From Magnimaribacter mokuoloeensis (GTDB taxonomy: Bacteria; Pseudomonadota; Gammaproteobacteria; Magnimaribacterales; Magnimaribacteraceae): DNA of 64,000 nt. A model generated the notes under the pieces. That model ran no database searches and was not told the origin of the DNA. It saw only the letters and a program-made list of their open reading frames with translations. The translations under genes and the position numbers were made by a program. Of the stretch, positions 8,687-15,866 are shown one piece after another; position 1 is the stretch's first letter; each line of letters starts with the position of its first letter. Location: the NCBI GenBank assembly GCA_041860225.1, contig CP151794.1:1116001-1180000 (forward strand), given 5' to 3'.

Positions 8687-9964
8687 TTAGGCTAAGTCAT
8701 AGCCTCTTTCTTCATGTTCTACAACATCTAAACCTTCATATTCCTCTTCTTCTGTGACTCTAAGAGCAGTGAAAGAGCCAATTAATTTGAGGATTGCCCA
8801 AGAAGCTACAGCAGTCCATGCGCCTATAACTGCTATACCTTTTAATTGGATCATGAACTGTTCTATTGGAACCCAATCTTCACCTGCACTTGAACCTAGG
8901 AAACCTCCTTGAACACCTAAGAAACTGACCATGATGATTCCGATGATGCCACCGACGCCGTGGACGGGAAATACATCCAGAGAATCATCTACACCCATTA
9001 CGCCTTTGACGGCCTGAGTAGCATAAAAACAAATTGATCCAGCCATTAATCCAATAAGTATTGCGCCTTCAGGACCAACACTTCCAGCTGCTGGAGTTAT
9101 GGTGGCTAATCCTGCTACCATTCCGGTAGCTATTCCTACGATAGTAGGCTTTCCACCTTTAATCCATTCTATTGCCATCCATGTTAAAGCACCTGTTGCT
9201 GCACTAATGTGCGTTACCAACATAGCCATACCTGCCAAGCCATCGGCTGCCCAAGAGCTTCCTGCATTAAAACCAAACCATCCTACCCATAGTAAGGCCG
9301 CTCCGGTCACAACCATGGTTCTATTGTGTGGTGGCATAGCTGTGGTAGGGAAACCTTTCCTAGGCCCTAACATTATTGCAATAACCAAAGCTCCTACTCC
9401 GCATGTAAGGTGAACAACAAGACCGCCAGCAAAATCTTTTACATCTGCAAGATATCCACCGCCCCAAATCATATGACAAGCGGGTATGTAAACTGCTGTA
9501 AACCATAATAAAGAAAATAAGCACATGGCACCGAACTTCATTCTCTCTGCAAAAGCACCAACTACCAACGCAGGGGTAATGATTGCAAACGTCATTTGAA
9601 AAATGACAAACAAGGAATGAGGCATTGTTGTTCCAGGTGCCAAAGTATCGCGACCAATTCCATTAAGAAAAAAGGCACTAGTTCCTCCAATAAAGGCATT
9701 ACCTTCTGTAAAAGCCAAACTGTAACCGTACACAACCCAAGCAACTGAGACAATACACGCTATTGCAAAACATTGCATTAGGACTGATATAGCATTCTTA
9801 CTTCTTACTAGGCCAGCATAGAAAAGAGATAAGCCTGGAAGAGTCATCAACAGAACCAAAGCAGTAGAAGTTAGGATCCATGCAGTATCTCCAGAATTTA
9901 ACTCATCTGCTGAAGCACTGATGGAAAATAATGCTACTGAAATAAGAAAAAGTTTTTTTATCAT
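8687..9964 (-). CDS. amtB: ammonium transporter AmtB, copy 1 (with signal peptide)
   Basis: This inner-membrane ammonium channel has 425 residues. It begins with a cleavable signal peptide (MIKKLFLISVALFSISASA) and then about 11 hydrophobic helices, typical of E. coli-type AmtB. Family motifs visible are GLSLFYAGLVRSKN, the periplasmic WxxWGGGYLAD-like segment, and DSLDVFPVHGVGGIIG carrying one of the twin pore histidines. The C-terminal tail ends near ERGYDLA and is the site where GlnK docks. It lies 14 bp behind glnK, has a strong Shine-Dalgarno (GAGGTGAG), and is probably co-transcribed from the sigma-54 promoter upstream of glnK. Confidence 0.97.
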   Translation of the reverse strand: MIKKLFLISVALFSISASADELNSGDTAWILTSTALVLLMTLPGLSLFYAGLVRSKNAISVLMQCFAIACIVSVAWVVYGYSLAFTEGNAFIGGTSAFFLNGIGRDTLAPGTTMPHSLFVIFQMTFAIITPALVVGAFAERMKFGAMCLFSLLWFTAVYIPACHMIWGGGYLADVKDFAGGLVVHLTCGVGALVIAIMLGPRKGFPTTAMPPHNRTMVVTGAALLWVGWFGFNAGSSWAADGLAGMAMLVTHISAATGALTWMAIEWIKGGKPTIVGIATGMVAGLATITPAAGSVGPEGAILIGLMAGSICFYATQAVKGVMGVDDSLDVFPVHGVGGIIGIIMVSFLGVQGGFLGSSAGEDWVPIEQFMIQLKGIAVIGAWTAVASWAILKLIGSFTALRVTEEEEYEGLDVVEHEERGYDLA

Positions 9965-9978
9965 TGTCTCACCTCTGT

Positions 9979-10317
9979 TTACAAGGCATCTTCGTTTAGT
10001 TCTCCTGTTCTGATTCGAACAACTTGTTCTAATGAAGACACAAATATTTTTCCGTCTCCTATCTTTCCAGTATTAGAAACTTGCGATATGGCGTCGATTA
10101 CTTGATCAGTATTATCGTCACTCACCGCAACCTCTATTTTTGTCTTTGGAAGAAAATCAACGACATATTCCGAGCCTCTATACAACTCGGTATGTCCTTT
10201 TTGTCTGCCAAAACCTTTTACATCAGTAATGGTTAGACCAGTAATACCTACTTCAGACAAAGCCTCTCTAACTTCATCGAGCTTATAAGGTTTGATTATT
10301 GCTGTAATTAATTTCAT
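9979..10317 (-). CDS. glnK: nitrogen regulatory PII protein GlnK, copy 1
   Basis: GlnK is a trimeric PII signal protein. It binds ATP/ADP and 2-oxoglutarate and plugs AmtB when nitrogen is plentiful. The 112 residues include the T-loop with Tyr51 (YRGSEY), the uridylylation site, and the B-loop region GKIGDGKIFV (around 80-90). The ATG has a good Shine-Dalgarno (TAGGAGT). It is the first gene of the operon, with amtB 14 bp downstream. A perfect-looking sigma-54 promoter lies about 80 bp upstream, so nitrogen control via NtrC is expected. Confidence 0.97.
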   Translation of the reverse strand: MKLITAIIKPYKLDEVREALSEVGITGLTITDVKGFGRQKGHTELYRGSEYVVDFLPKTKIEVAVSDDNTDQVIDAISQVSNTGKIGDGKIFVSSLEQVVRIRTGELNEDAL

Positions 10318-10396
10318 TAAAAACTCCTAAATAATTGGTCTAGTCACTATAGATATAAATAACTGTTTATCAAATAGAAAACTACTCAAATGAGTA

Positions 10397-10414
10397 ATGC
10401 AATCTTCGTGCCAA
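10397..10414 (-). promoter_or_regulatory. sigma-54 promoter for glnK-amtB operon 1
   Basis: The minus strand reads TTGGCACG-AAGA-TTGCAT, matching the -24/-12 consensus TGGCACG-N4-TTGCA at every key base. It lies about 80 bp before the glnK start codon. The same element with the same 4-base spacing occurs before the second glnK (12473-12490). Confidence 0.92.
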
Positions 10415-10485
10415 TTAGTAGAAATAAGGGTTTTGTAGGGTTTATGCGGGTTTCAGAGAAAGTTATAGTTAGAAAGCGAGTTAAA

Positions 10486-10514
10486 ATGGTGCATATCAAA
10501 AAGATTTGCACCAT
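10486..10514 (-). promoter_or_regulatory. 29-bp dyad upstream of sigma-54 promoter 1, possible NtrC half-sites
   Basis: ATGGTGCA and TGCACCAT form perfect 8-bp arms around a 13-base centre. The arms match NtrC half-sites, although the NtrC consensus has TGCAC first and GGTGCA second, so the arrangement is inverted. The dyad lies about 75-100 bp upstream of the sigma-54 element, a normal enhancer distance. It is also just downstream of the small HTH gene on the same strand and could be that gene's weak terminator or its operator. Confidence 0.45.
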
Positions 10515-10544
10515 AAAGTATCTCTAAATTTTATTCTAATCTGC

Positions 10545-10727
10545 TTACTGAGCAGATACTCTGGAAGATTCTATAAAGCTTAAAATATCATCAAGCTTGT
10601 AAAGAATCTTACCTTCTATTTTGTAGTAGCATGGTCCTTTCTCTTCTCTTCGCCATGCTTCTAGGGTTCTCTCGCTACACATTAGAATGTTAGCAACTTC
10701 TTTAGGTTTAATAAGTTTTAAATCCAT
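10545..10727 (-). CDS. AlpA/excisionase-like small HTH protein
   Basis: This 60-residue protein consists almost entirely of a MerR-type winged helix of the HTH_17/AlpA kind. KPKEVANILMCSERTLEAWRR is the helix-turn-helix, and a short wing follows with a YKIEGKILYKLDDILSFI pattern. Such proteins act as transcription factors or excisionases. No integrase, att site or other mobile gene is near, so a local regulatory role is more likely. It sits alone between the two glnK-amtB operons on the same strand, downstream of the amtB2 terminator. No strong Shine-Dalgarno is placed at its ATG. Family call is good; its targets are unknown. Confidence 0.75.
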   Translation of the reverse strand: MDLKLIKPKEVANILMCSERTLEAWRREEKGPCYYKIEGKILYKLDDILSFIESSRVSAQ

Positions 10728-10785
10728 ATCAAATTTGAGTTAACTTCCTTGTTAAATAGTAATTCCTTTTACTCTCAAAAAGTAG

Positions 10786-10813
10786 ATGGGTGATCCTGTC
10801 TAGGATCACCCAT
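10786..10813 (-). terminator. terminator of glnK-amtB operon 2
   Basis: A perfect 11-bp stem (ATGGGTGATCC / GGATCACCCAT) with a 6-base loop lies about 40 bp downstream of the amtB2 stop on the minus strand. It is followed by CTACTTTTTG, a modest T tract. This fits an intrinsic terminator that separates amtB2 from the HTH gene. Confidence 0.8.
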
Positions 10814-10853
10814 TTATAATTATGCAAACAATTTGACATAATTTAGCGCAGCT

Positions 10854-12077
10854 TTATTTGAAATCAGGGTAAGCTTCTACTCCGATTTCAGCTTTATCTA
10901 GTCCAAGCTCTTCATCTTCTTCAGAGGCTCTTAAACCTACTAGAGTATCCAGAACCTTTAACACTATAAAGCTGGTTATGAAAACCCAAGCAAAGATTAC
11001 CAATGCTCCTAAAAATTGAGTACCGAAAGCACCAGCTCCAGAAAGAGGAGTAGCCATGATACCCCATATTCCGACTGTTCCATGAGCTGATATAGCGCCT
11101 ACAGGATCATCAATCTTGAGTTTTGTATCTAAGATAATTACTGAGAAGTAGACTATAACTCCACCAATAAAACCAATGAAAGTAGCCAATCCACCTGTTG
11201 GAGTATCAGGTGCAGCGGTTATTGCAACTAAACCGGCTATAGCTCCATTAATGGCCATTGTTACGTCAGCCTTACCACTGAAAATCTTACTTGCAAGTAA
11301 GGCACCAAGCACACCGCCTGCAGCAGCCATATTGGTATTCAAAAAGACCTGCCCTACTGCTATGGCATCAGCAGCAGTATTGATGGCTAGTTGAGATCCA
11401 CCATTAAAGCCAAACCAGCCAAGCCATAAAATTAGAGCACCAAGGGCTGCGATGGGAATATTAGATCCTGGAATAGCATATACAGATCCGTTCTCTCCAT
11501 ATTTACCCTTCCTAGCTCCCAGGATAGAAACAGCAGCTAATGCAGCAGCAGCACCGCAAAGATGTACCACACCTGATCCTGCAAAATCAGTGTAACCTAA
11601 AGCATCAAGGCCACCGCCTCCCCATTTCCAATAACCTTGTACAGGATATATAAATCCGGTTAAGACGACTGCGAAAGCAAAAAACGGCATGAGTTTCATT
11701 CTTTCAGCAACAGCACCTGAAACTATTGACATAGCTGTAGCAACAAAAACTACCTGAAAGAAGAAATCAGATCCCTCAGAATATGAACCATATGACATAT
11801 CCTGGTCTCCCATTCCTAAACCTAGGTAAGAAAGACTAAAGCCTGGAACCCATGCAGATACAGCTGAATCTCCAGGATACATAATAAAAAAGCCACACAC
11901 CAAGTACATAACACAAGCTATTGAGAATAATCCTAAATTTTTGGTCACTATCTCAGCAGCATTTTTTGATCTTACCAATCCAGCTTCTAACATTGTGAAG
12001 CCTGCTGCCATCCACATGACAAGAGCTCCGCTCATTAGAAGGTAGAAGGTATTTAGCGCAAATTCTAGTTCTGTCAT
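10854..12077 (-). CDS. amtB: ammonium transporter, copy 2 (no signal peptide)
   Basis: This is a second Amt channel of 407 residues. It is clearly diverged from copy 1: it lacks the cleavable signal peptide and starts directly with MTELEFALNTFYLLMSGALVMWMAAGFTM. Motifs FTMLEAGLVRSKN, GYWKWGGGGLDALGYTDFAGSGVVHL and DDPVGAISAHGTVGIWG (a pore histidine) are present. The tail keeps charged residues ending in a PDFK segment. It lies 15 bp behind glnK2. The sequence differences suggest an Amt of another subfamily rather than a recent duplicate, so affinity or sensor roles may differ. Confidence 0.96.
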   Translation of the reverse strand: MTELEFALNTFYLLMSGALVMWMAAGFTMLEAGLVRSKNAAEIVTKNLGLFSIACVMYLVCGFFIMYPGDSAVSAWVPGFSLSYLGLGMGDQDMSYGSYSEGSDFFFQVVFVATAMSIVSGAVAERMKLMPFFAFAVVLTGFIYPVQGYWKWGGGGLDALGYTDFAGSGVVHLCGAAAALAAVSILGARKGKYGENGSVYAIPGSNIPIAALGALILWLGWFGFNGGSQLAINTAADAIAVGQVFLNTNMAAAGGVLGALLASKIFSGKADVTMAINGAIAGLVAITAAPDTPTGGLATFIGFIGGVIVYFSVIILDTKLKIDDPVGAISAHGTVGIWGIMATPLSGAGAFGTQFLGALVIFAWVFITSFIVLKVLDTLVGLRASEEDEELGLDKAEIGVEAYPDFK

Positions 12078-12092
12078 TTTATCTCCTTATTT

Positions 12093-12431
12093 TTAAAGCG
12101 CATCTTCGTTGAGATCTCCGGTCCTAATGCGGACCAGTTGATTAAGATCTACGACAAAAATCTTTCCATCACCTATTTTATTTGAATTAGCAGAAGTACT
12201 GATCGCCTCTACAACCTCGTCAGCTTTATCGTCTGAAACAGCGATCTCTAATTTTGTTTTTGGCAACAAATCGACCTCGTATTCCGAACCTCGGTAAAGC
12301 TCTGTATGGCCTTTTTGTCGACCATAACCTTTTACATCTGTAACTGTTAGTCCTGAAACCCCTACTGCAAGTAGTGCTTCTCTGACCTCATCCAGTTTAA
12401 AAGGTTTAATAACTGCTGTTATTAACTTCAT
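12093..12431 (-). CDS. glnK: nitrogen regulatory PII protein GlnK, copy 2
   Basis: This second GlnK has 112 residues, is very close to copy 1 and ends with the same GDLNEDAL-type tail. Tyr51 (YRGSEY) in the T-loop is conserved, so uridylylation is expected. Differences cluster outside the T-loop. The gene starts its operon, has a Shine-Dalgarno (AAGGAG) upstream of the ATG and is followed by amtB2. It lies behind a second sigma-54 promoter. Each PII probably serves its own transporter, though mixed trimers are possible. Confidence 0.97.
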   Translation of the reverse strand: MKLITAVIKPFKLDEVREALLAVGVSGLTVTDVKGYGRQKGHTELYRGSEYEVDLLPKTKLEIAVSDDKADEVVEAISTSANSNKIGDGKIFVVDLNQLVRIRTGDLNEDAL

Positions 12432-12472
12432 TTTTTTCTCCTTTTATTATTTAGAAAAATACAAAGTTATGT

Positions 12473-12490
12473 ATGCAATATTCGTGCCAA
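12473..12490 (-). promoter_or_regulatory. sigma-54 promoter for glnK-amtB operon 2
   Basis: The minus strand reads TTGGCACG-AATA-TTGCAT, again a perfect match to the -24/-12 consensus. It lies about 40 bp before the glnK2 start codon. Confidence 0.92.
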
Positions 12491-12538
12491 TAAGAAATTA
12501 GTTAATTAAAGGGAAATATAGTGATATTTATATTTGCT

Positions 12539-12555
12539 TGTACCAAGACTGTGCC
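12539..12555 (-). promoter_or_regulatory. possible NtrC site upstream of glnK2
   Basis: The minus strand reads GGCACAGTCTTGGTACA. It shares 12 of 17 positions with the E. coli glnA-type NtrC site as I recall it, keeping the GCAC and GGT-CA arms in the correct order and spacing. It lies about 50 bp upstream of the sigma-54 element, closer than usual for an NtrC enhancer. Confidence 0.45.
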
Positions 12556-12594
12556 TAGATAGAGAGTAAAGCTCTAGAATCGAGCAAATTAAAT

Positions 12595-13875
12595 TTAAGC
12601 CTTAAGAGGCTTATGCAGATAACCTACGATTTTCTGTAATGCTCCCCTATTTTCCATAAAAACCCCAAATGCAGCCTCTCCTCTTTCTTTAAGTTCATCT
12701 TGATTATTAATGAGCTTAACAAACTCATCTGATAATTCCTGAGCGTTTTTAATTACAATCAATCCGTCTTTTTTAATCAACTGTTCTGAAATATCTGAAA
12801 AGTTTCTTAAACTTGGACCGGATAGAAGTGCTAAGCTTTGAGCTGCTGGTTCTAAGAGATTTTGGCCACCATGATCGATTAAACTCCCGCCCACAAAAGC
12901 TACATCTGATAAGGAATATAAAAAGTTTAGTTCTCCAATGGTATCTCCAAGTAAAACTTGAGTACTTCTCTTCACTTCTTCTTTCTTTGAACGCGCAGCT
13001 AAAGTCAAACCAGAGGTATTGATTAATTTTTTTACTTTATCAAATCTTTCAAGATGTCTTGGCACGAGAATAAGCAGAGCATTTGGAGAGCTCTTGAGGA
13101 TTTGTTTAAAAGCTTTTAAGACCTCCTCCTCTTCTGTTTCATGAGTACTTGCTGCAATTAATGTTGGTCTATATTTTCCATCTATCGACCAATCTAGCTT
13201 GATTGTTTTTGATATATCTTCAAGTTCTGTCGGTACATCTTGATCAAACTTCAAATTTCCGCAGGTATTAATATCATTTCTTTCTACTATTTCTTGGAAA
13301 CGCCTTTTATCAGATTCAAACTGCGTAAGTATTAGGTCAATTTTTTCAATAACTGGTTTAATCAAAGCACTGTAATTAAGATAATTTTTTTTAGACTTCT
13401 CAGAAAGCCTAGCATTCACTAAAGCTGAATAGATTCCCCTACTCTTGCATATGTTTATTAGATTTGGCCAAATCTCGGTTTCTAAAAGTATCAAAATTTT
13501 GGGATTCCATTTATTTAAAAAGGAATTTATAAAAAAAGGTATATCTACTGGTAAATATTGATGTTTTATTTTATTTCCAAGTCTCTCAATTAAAAGTTTT
13601 GATCCCGTGGGTGTGGTCGTCGTTACAAGTATTTCAGAATGAGGATAATCAGTAATTAAGGCCCTCAATAAAGGCATGGAGGCATTTACTTCTCCTACGG
13701 AAACAGCATGAATCCAGATGACTGCTTTATCTTTAGAAGGAAGTTCTGAACTATACCCTAGCCTCTCAGACCATCTTAAAAAATACTCTTTATTGGACAG
13801 GCCCTTCCAGCATAACCTAGCAAAATAAATAGGCAACAATAAGCAAAATAAAGCCGTATAAAGGTTTCTTGGCAT
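12595..13875 (-). CDS. waaA: Kdo transferase (3-deoxy-D-manno-octulosonic acid transferase)
   Basis: WaaA adds Kdo residues to the lipid A precursor at the inner membrane, linking lipid A to the core. The 426-residue protein has an N-terminal membrane anchor (about 5-20), then HAVSVGEVNASMPLL and LVTTTTPTGS, typical of GT30 enzymes. LIAASTHETEEE and FVGGSLIDHGGQNLLEPAA mark the C-terminal nucleotide-sugar domain. It is divergent from hldD with only 46 bp between start codons. Whether it adds one or two Kdo units cannot be read from sequence. Confidence 0.95.
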   Translation of the reverse strand: MPRNLYTALFCLLLPIYFARLCWKGLSNKEYFLRWSERLGYSSELPSKDKAVIWIHAVSVGEVNASMPLLRALITDYPHSEILVTTTTPTGSKLLIERLGNKIKHQYLPVDIPFFINSFLNKWNPKILILLETEIWPNLINICKSRGIYSALVNARLSEKSKKNYLNYSALIKPVIEKIDLILTQFESDKRRFQEIVERNDINTCGNLKFDQDVPTELEDISKTIKLDWSIDGKYRPTLIAASTHETEEEEVLKAFKQILKSSPNALLILVPRHLERFDKVKKLINTSGLTLAARSKKEEVKRSTQVLLGDTIGELNFLYSLSDVAFVGGSLIDHGGQNLLEPAAQSLALLSGPSLRNFSDISEQLIKKDGLIVIKNAQELSDEFVKLINNQDELKERGEAAFGVFMENRGALQKIVGYLHKPLKA

Positions 13876-13881
13876 AAGCGT

Positions 13882-13914
13882 ATGCTACCATAGCAGATAA
13901 TCCTAAATTAAAAT
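13882..13914. promoter_or_regulatory. divergent start-proximal -10 boxes for waaA and hldD
   Basis: On the minus strand TAGCAT (13887-13882) is followed by 6 bases and the waaA ATG. On the plus strand TAAAAT (13909-13914) is followed by 7 bases and the hldD GTG. Neither gene shows a Shine-Dalgarno. The boxes deviate from TATAAT more than elsewhere in this window, so this pair is weak support for leaderless starts. Confidence 0.3.
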
Positions 13915-13921
13915 TTAAATC

Positions 13922-14887
13922 GTGATAATAGTAACTGGGAGTAATGGATTTATTGGATCCAACCTAATAAAAGGTCTCAATGAAATTGGGCATAAGGATA
14001 TTATTGCAGTCGATGATCAAGACGATCCAGGGCTTAAAGAAAATATTGCGCATTGTGATATTCAGGACTTCCTAAATATAGATGAATTTATTAATTTGAT
14101 TAGGAATAATGAAATTGATGGGACAAAAATTGGAGCTATTTTTCATCAAGGAGCTTGCTCTAATACTATGGAATGGGATGCCGATTTTTTATACAAAAAT
14201 AATTTGTTATATTCTAAAGAGCTCTTGAATTTTTCACAAAAAACTAAAACGCCCCTGATTTATGCCTCTTCTGCTTCTGTATACGGAGCAGGGAAAATTT
14301 TTGAAGAATCTGTTGAAAACGAAGATCCAATAAACCTTTACGCATACTCTAAATTTAAATTTGATCAGTTGGTAAGACAAGAATTAATCAAAAGTGAAAC
14401 ACAAATAGTTGGCTTGAGATATTTCAATGTGTATGGGCCTCAAGAACAACATAAAGGAACTATGGCAAGCGTTGCTTTCCATTTGCATAATCAACTCAAA
14501 GATAATGAAGAAATTAAATTATTTGAGGGTTCTGATGGTTATGACGATGGAGAACAAAGAAGAGATTTTATTTATGTTGAGGATGTGGTTAAAGTGAATC
14601 TATGGTTTCTAGAAAATCAAAAAGTATCGGGTATATTTAATGTAGGCACAGGTAAGAGCCAGACTTTCAATGAAGTAGCTCACTCAGTAATAAATTGGAA
14701 TAAAAGAGGAAAGATAAATTACGTTCCTTTTCCTGAAAAACTAAAAGGTGCATATCAAAGCTATACTCAAGCTAATATCTCAAGATTGAGAAAAGCTGGC
14801 TATAAGGATGAGTTCTTGAATGTTCAGGAAGGTGTAAAGAAATATTTAGACAGACTTGAAAGTTGGCCAAAAAATGAACCGTCTTAA
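13922..14887 (+). CDS. hldD: ADP-L-glycero-D-manno-heptose 6-epimerase
   Basis: HldD converts ADP-D-glycero-manno-heptose to the L-glycero form used for the LPS inner core. The 321-residue SDR enzyme opens with the NADP-binding VTGSNGFIGSNL, contains YASSASVYGAG and the catalytic YAYSKFKFD (Tyr-x3-Lys), and RYFNVYGPQEQHKGTMAS, which is diagnostic of HldD. The start codon is GTG at 13922 with no clear Shine-Dalgarno. The 3' end overlaps the acyltransferase gene by 14 bases. Confidence 0.96.
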   Translation: MIIVTGSNGFIGSNLIKGLNEIGHKDIIAVDDQDDPGLKENIAHCDIQDFLNIDEFINLIRNNEIDGTKIGAIFHQGACSNTMEWDADFLYKNNLLYSKELLNFSQKTKTPLIYASSASVYGAGKIFEESVENEDPINLYAYSKFKFDQLVRQELIKSETQIVGLRYFNVYGPQEQHKGTMASVAFHLHNQLKDNEEIKLFEGSDGYDDGEQRRDFIYVEDVVKVNLWFLENQKVSGIFNVGTGKSQTFNEVAHSVINWNKRGKINYVPFPEKLKGAYQSYTQANISRLRKAGYKDEFLNVQEGVKKYLDRLESWPKNEPS

Positions 14888-15866
14888 ATCTTTGCCAGTG
14901 AAGACAGAGCCAAGCCTGATAAAAGCTCTCTCATCCTTCAAAAGTATACTTACTTGGCTAGGTATTGGCTTACTAAGACTTACATCCTATCTTCCTTATT
15001 CAATTCTAATGAATTTAGGTGATGGAATTGGGAGCTTAATATATAAAGTCAGTCCCCACCGAAGAGAGATAAGTGAAATAAATATAAAACTTTGCCTTGA
15101 TATTAAAGATAATGAATTAGATAAATTAGTTAAAGAAAACTTCCAAGCCATAGGCAGAGGTATCTTTGAGATGGCTATAGCCTGGTGGTCTTCTGATAAG
15201 AGAATTAAAAAACTTGATACCAGAGTATTAAATAAAGAGTTATTGGAAGAAACACAAACAGGCGCACTAGTTCTTATCAAACACTCCACTCATCTTGAAT
15301 TAGATCTGCGTTTATTGAGTCAGCATTTTGACCTTACTGGCATGTATAAGTCTCAGACAAATGAAGCCATTAATTATGTAATGGTACGAGCAAGAAACAA
15401 TTATATTCAGGGCTCTTTAACAAATAGAGAAGCAATGAAGGCTGTTAGATGGATCAGATCGGGTAAGAATTTCTTATATGCAGCAGATCAAGATTATGGC
15501 CTGAAAGTATCCAAAATGGTTCCTTTCTTTGGACAAACTGCAGCAACAGTTACTTTTCCTGCTCTATTTCTCAAAAAAGAGATAAAAATAGTTTTGGCTA
15601 ATGTTTCTAAAATAAATGATACATATGAAATTGAAATCAAAAATATTGATTCCTCTCTTAGCCAGGAGGAGTTCTTATTTGAAATGAATAAAATCTACGA
15701 AGAGTTTATAAAAAAAGATCCAAGTGGTTATCTTTGGATGCATAGACGATTTAAGTCTGGACAAGTTGAATCCCTGTATCCTAAGTGGACAAGTAGAGAA
15801 AGAAGAAGAGAAAGAAGAAGAGAAAGAAGAAGAGAAAAGAGAAGACTGAATCGAAATAAAGATTAA
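14874..15866 (+). CDS. lipid A lauroyl/myristoyl acyltransferase-like protein with Arg-rich tail
   Basis: This is an LpxL/LpxM (HtrB/MsbB) family acyltransferase that would add a secondary acyl chain to Kdo-lipid A at the inner membrane. It has an N-terminal hydrophobic segment, the HX4D catalytic motif in HSTHLELD, and a second block around AADQDYG with VPFFGQTAAT. The most likely start is the ATG at 14874 (330 residues); a TTG at 14856 would lengthen it by six residues. The C-terminus is odd: about 20 residues of RRER repeats encoded by a 12-bp tandem repeat. The 3' end overlaps the hldE stop. Substrate chain length is unknown. Confidence 0.88.
   Translation: MNRLKSLPVKTEPSLIKALSSFKSILTWLGIGLLRLTSYLPYSILMNLGDGIGSLIYKVSPHRREISEINIKLCLDIKDNELDKLVKENFQAIGRGIFEMAIAWWSSDKRIKKLDTRVLNKELLEETQTGALVLIKHSTHLELDLRLLSQHFDLTGMYKSQTNEAINYVMVRARNNYIQGSLTNREAMKAVRWIRSGKNFLYAADQDYGLKVSKMVPFFGQTAATVTFPALFLKKEIKIVLANVSKINDTYEIEIKNIDSSLSQEEFLFEMNKIYEEFIKKDPSGYLWMHRRFKSGQVESLYPKWTSRERRRERRRERRREKRRLNRNKD
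15796..15837 (+). repeat. 12-bp AGAAAGAAGAAG-type tandem repeat within a CDS
   Basis: About three to three and a half copies of a purine-only 12-base unit encode the repeated RRER/RERR tail of the acyltransferase. The unit length is a multiple of three, so copy-number slippage would change tail length without a frameshift. Confidence 0.85.

Noticed and set aside
9099..9413. Open frame antisense to amtB, and similar ones antisense to hflK, gltB and cobT
   Set aside because: They follow codon-pattern shadows of the genuine genes and have no homology-like features.
10545..10727. HTH gene as marker of an integrated mobile element
   Set aside because: No integrase, transposase, tRNA target or direct repeats nearby; base composition looks like its surroundings.
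12545..12575. Hairpin TAGAG-loop-CTCTA downstream of waaA as terminator
   Set aside because: Short stem, no T tract; too weak to support.
15796..15837. Short tandem repeat considered as CRISPR-like
   Set aside because: No spacers; units are contiguous 12-bp in-frame copies inside a coding region.
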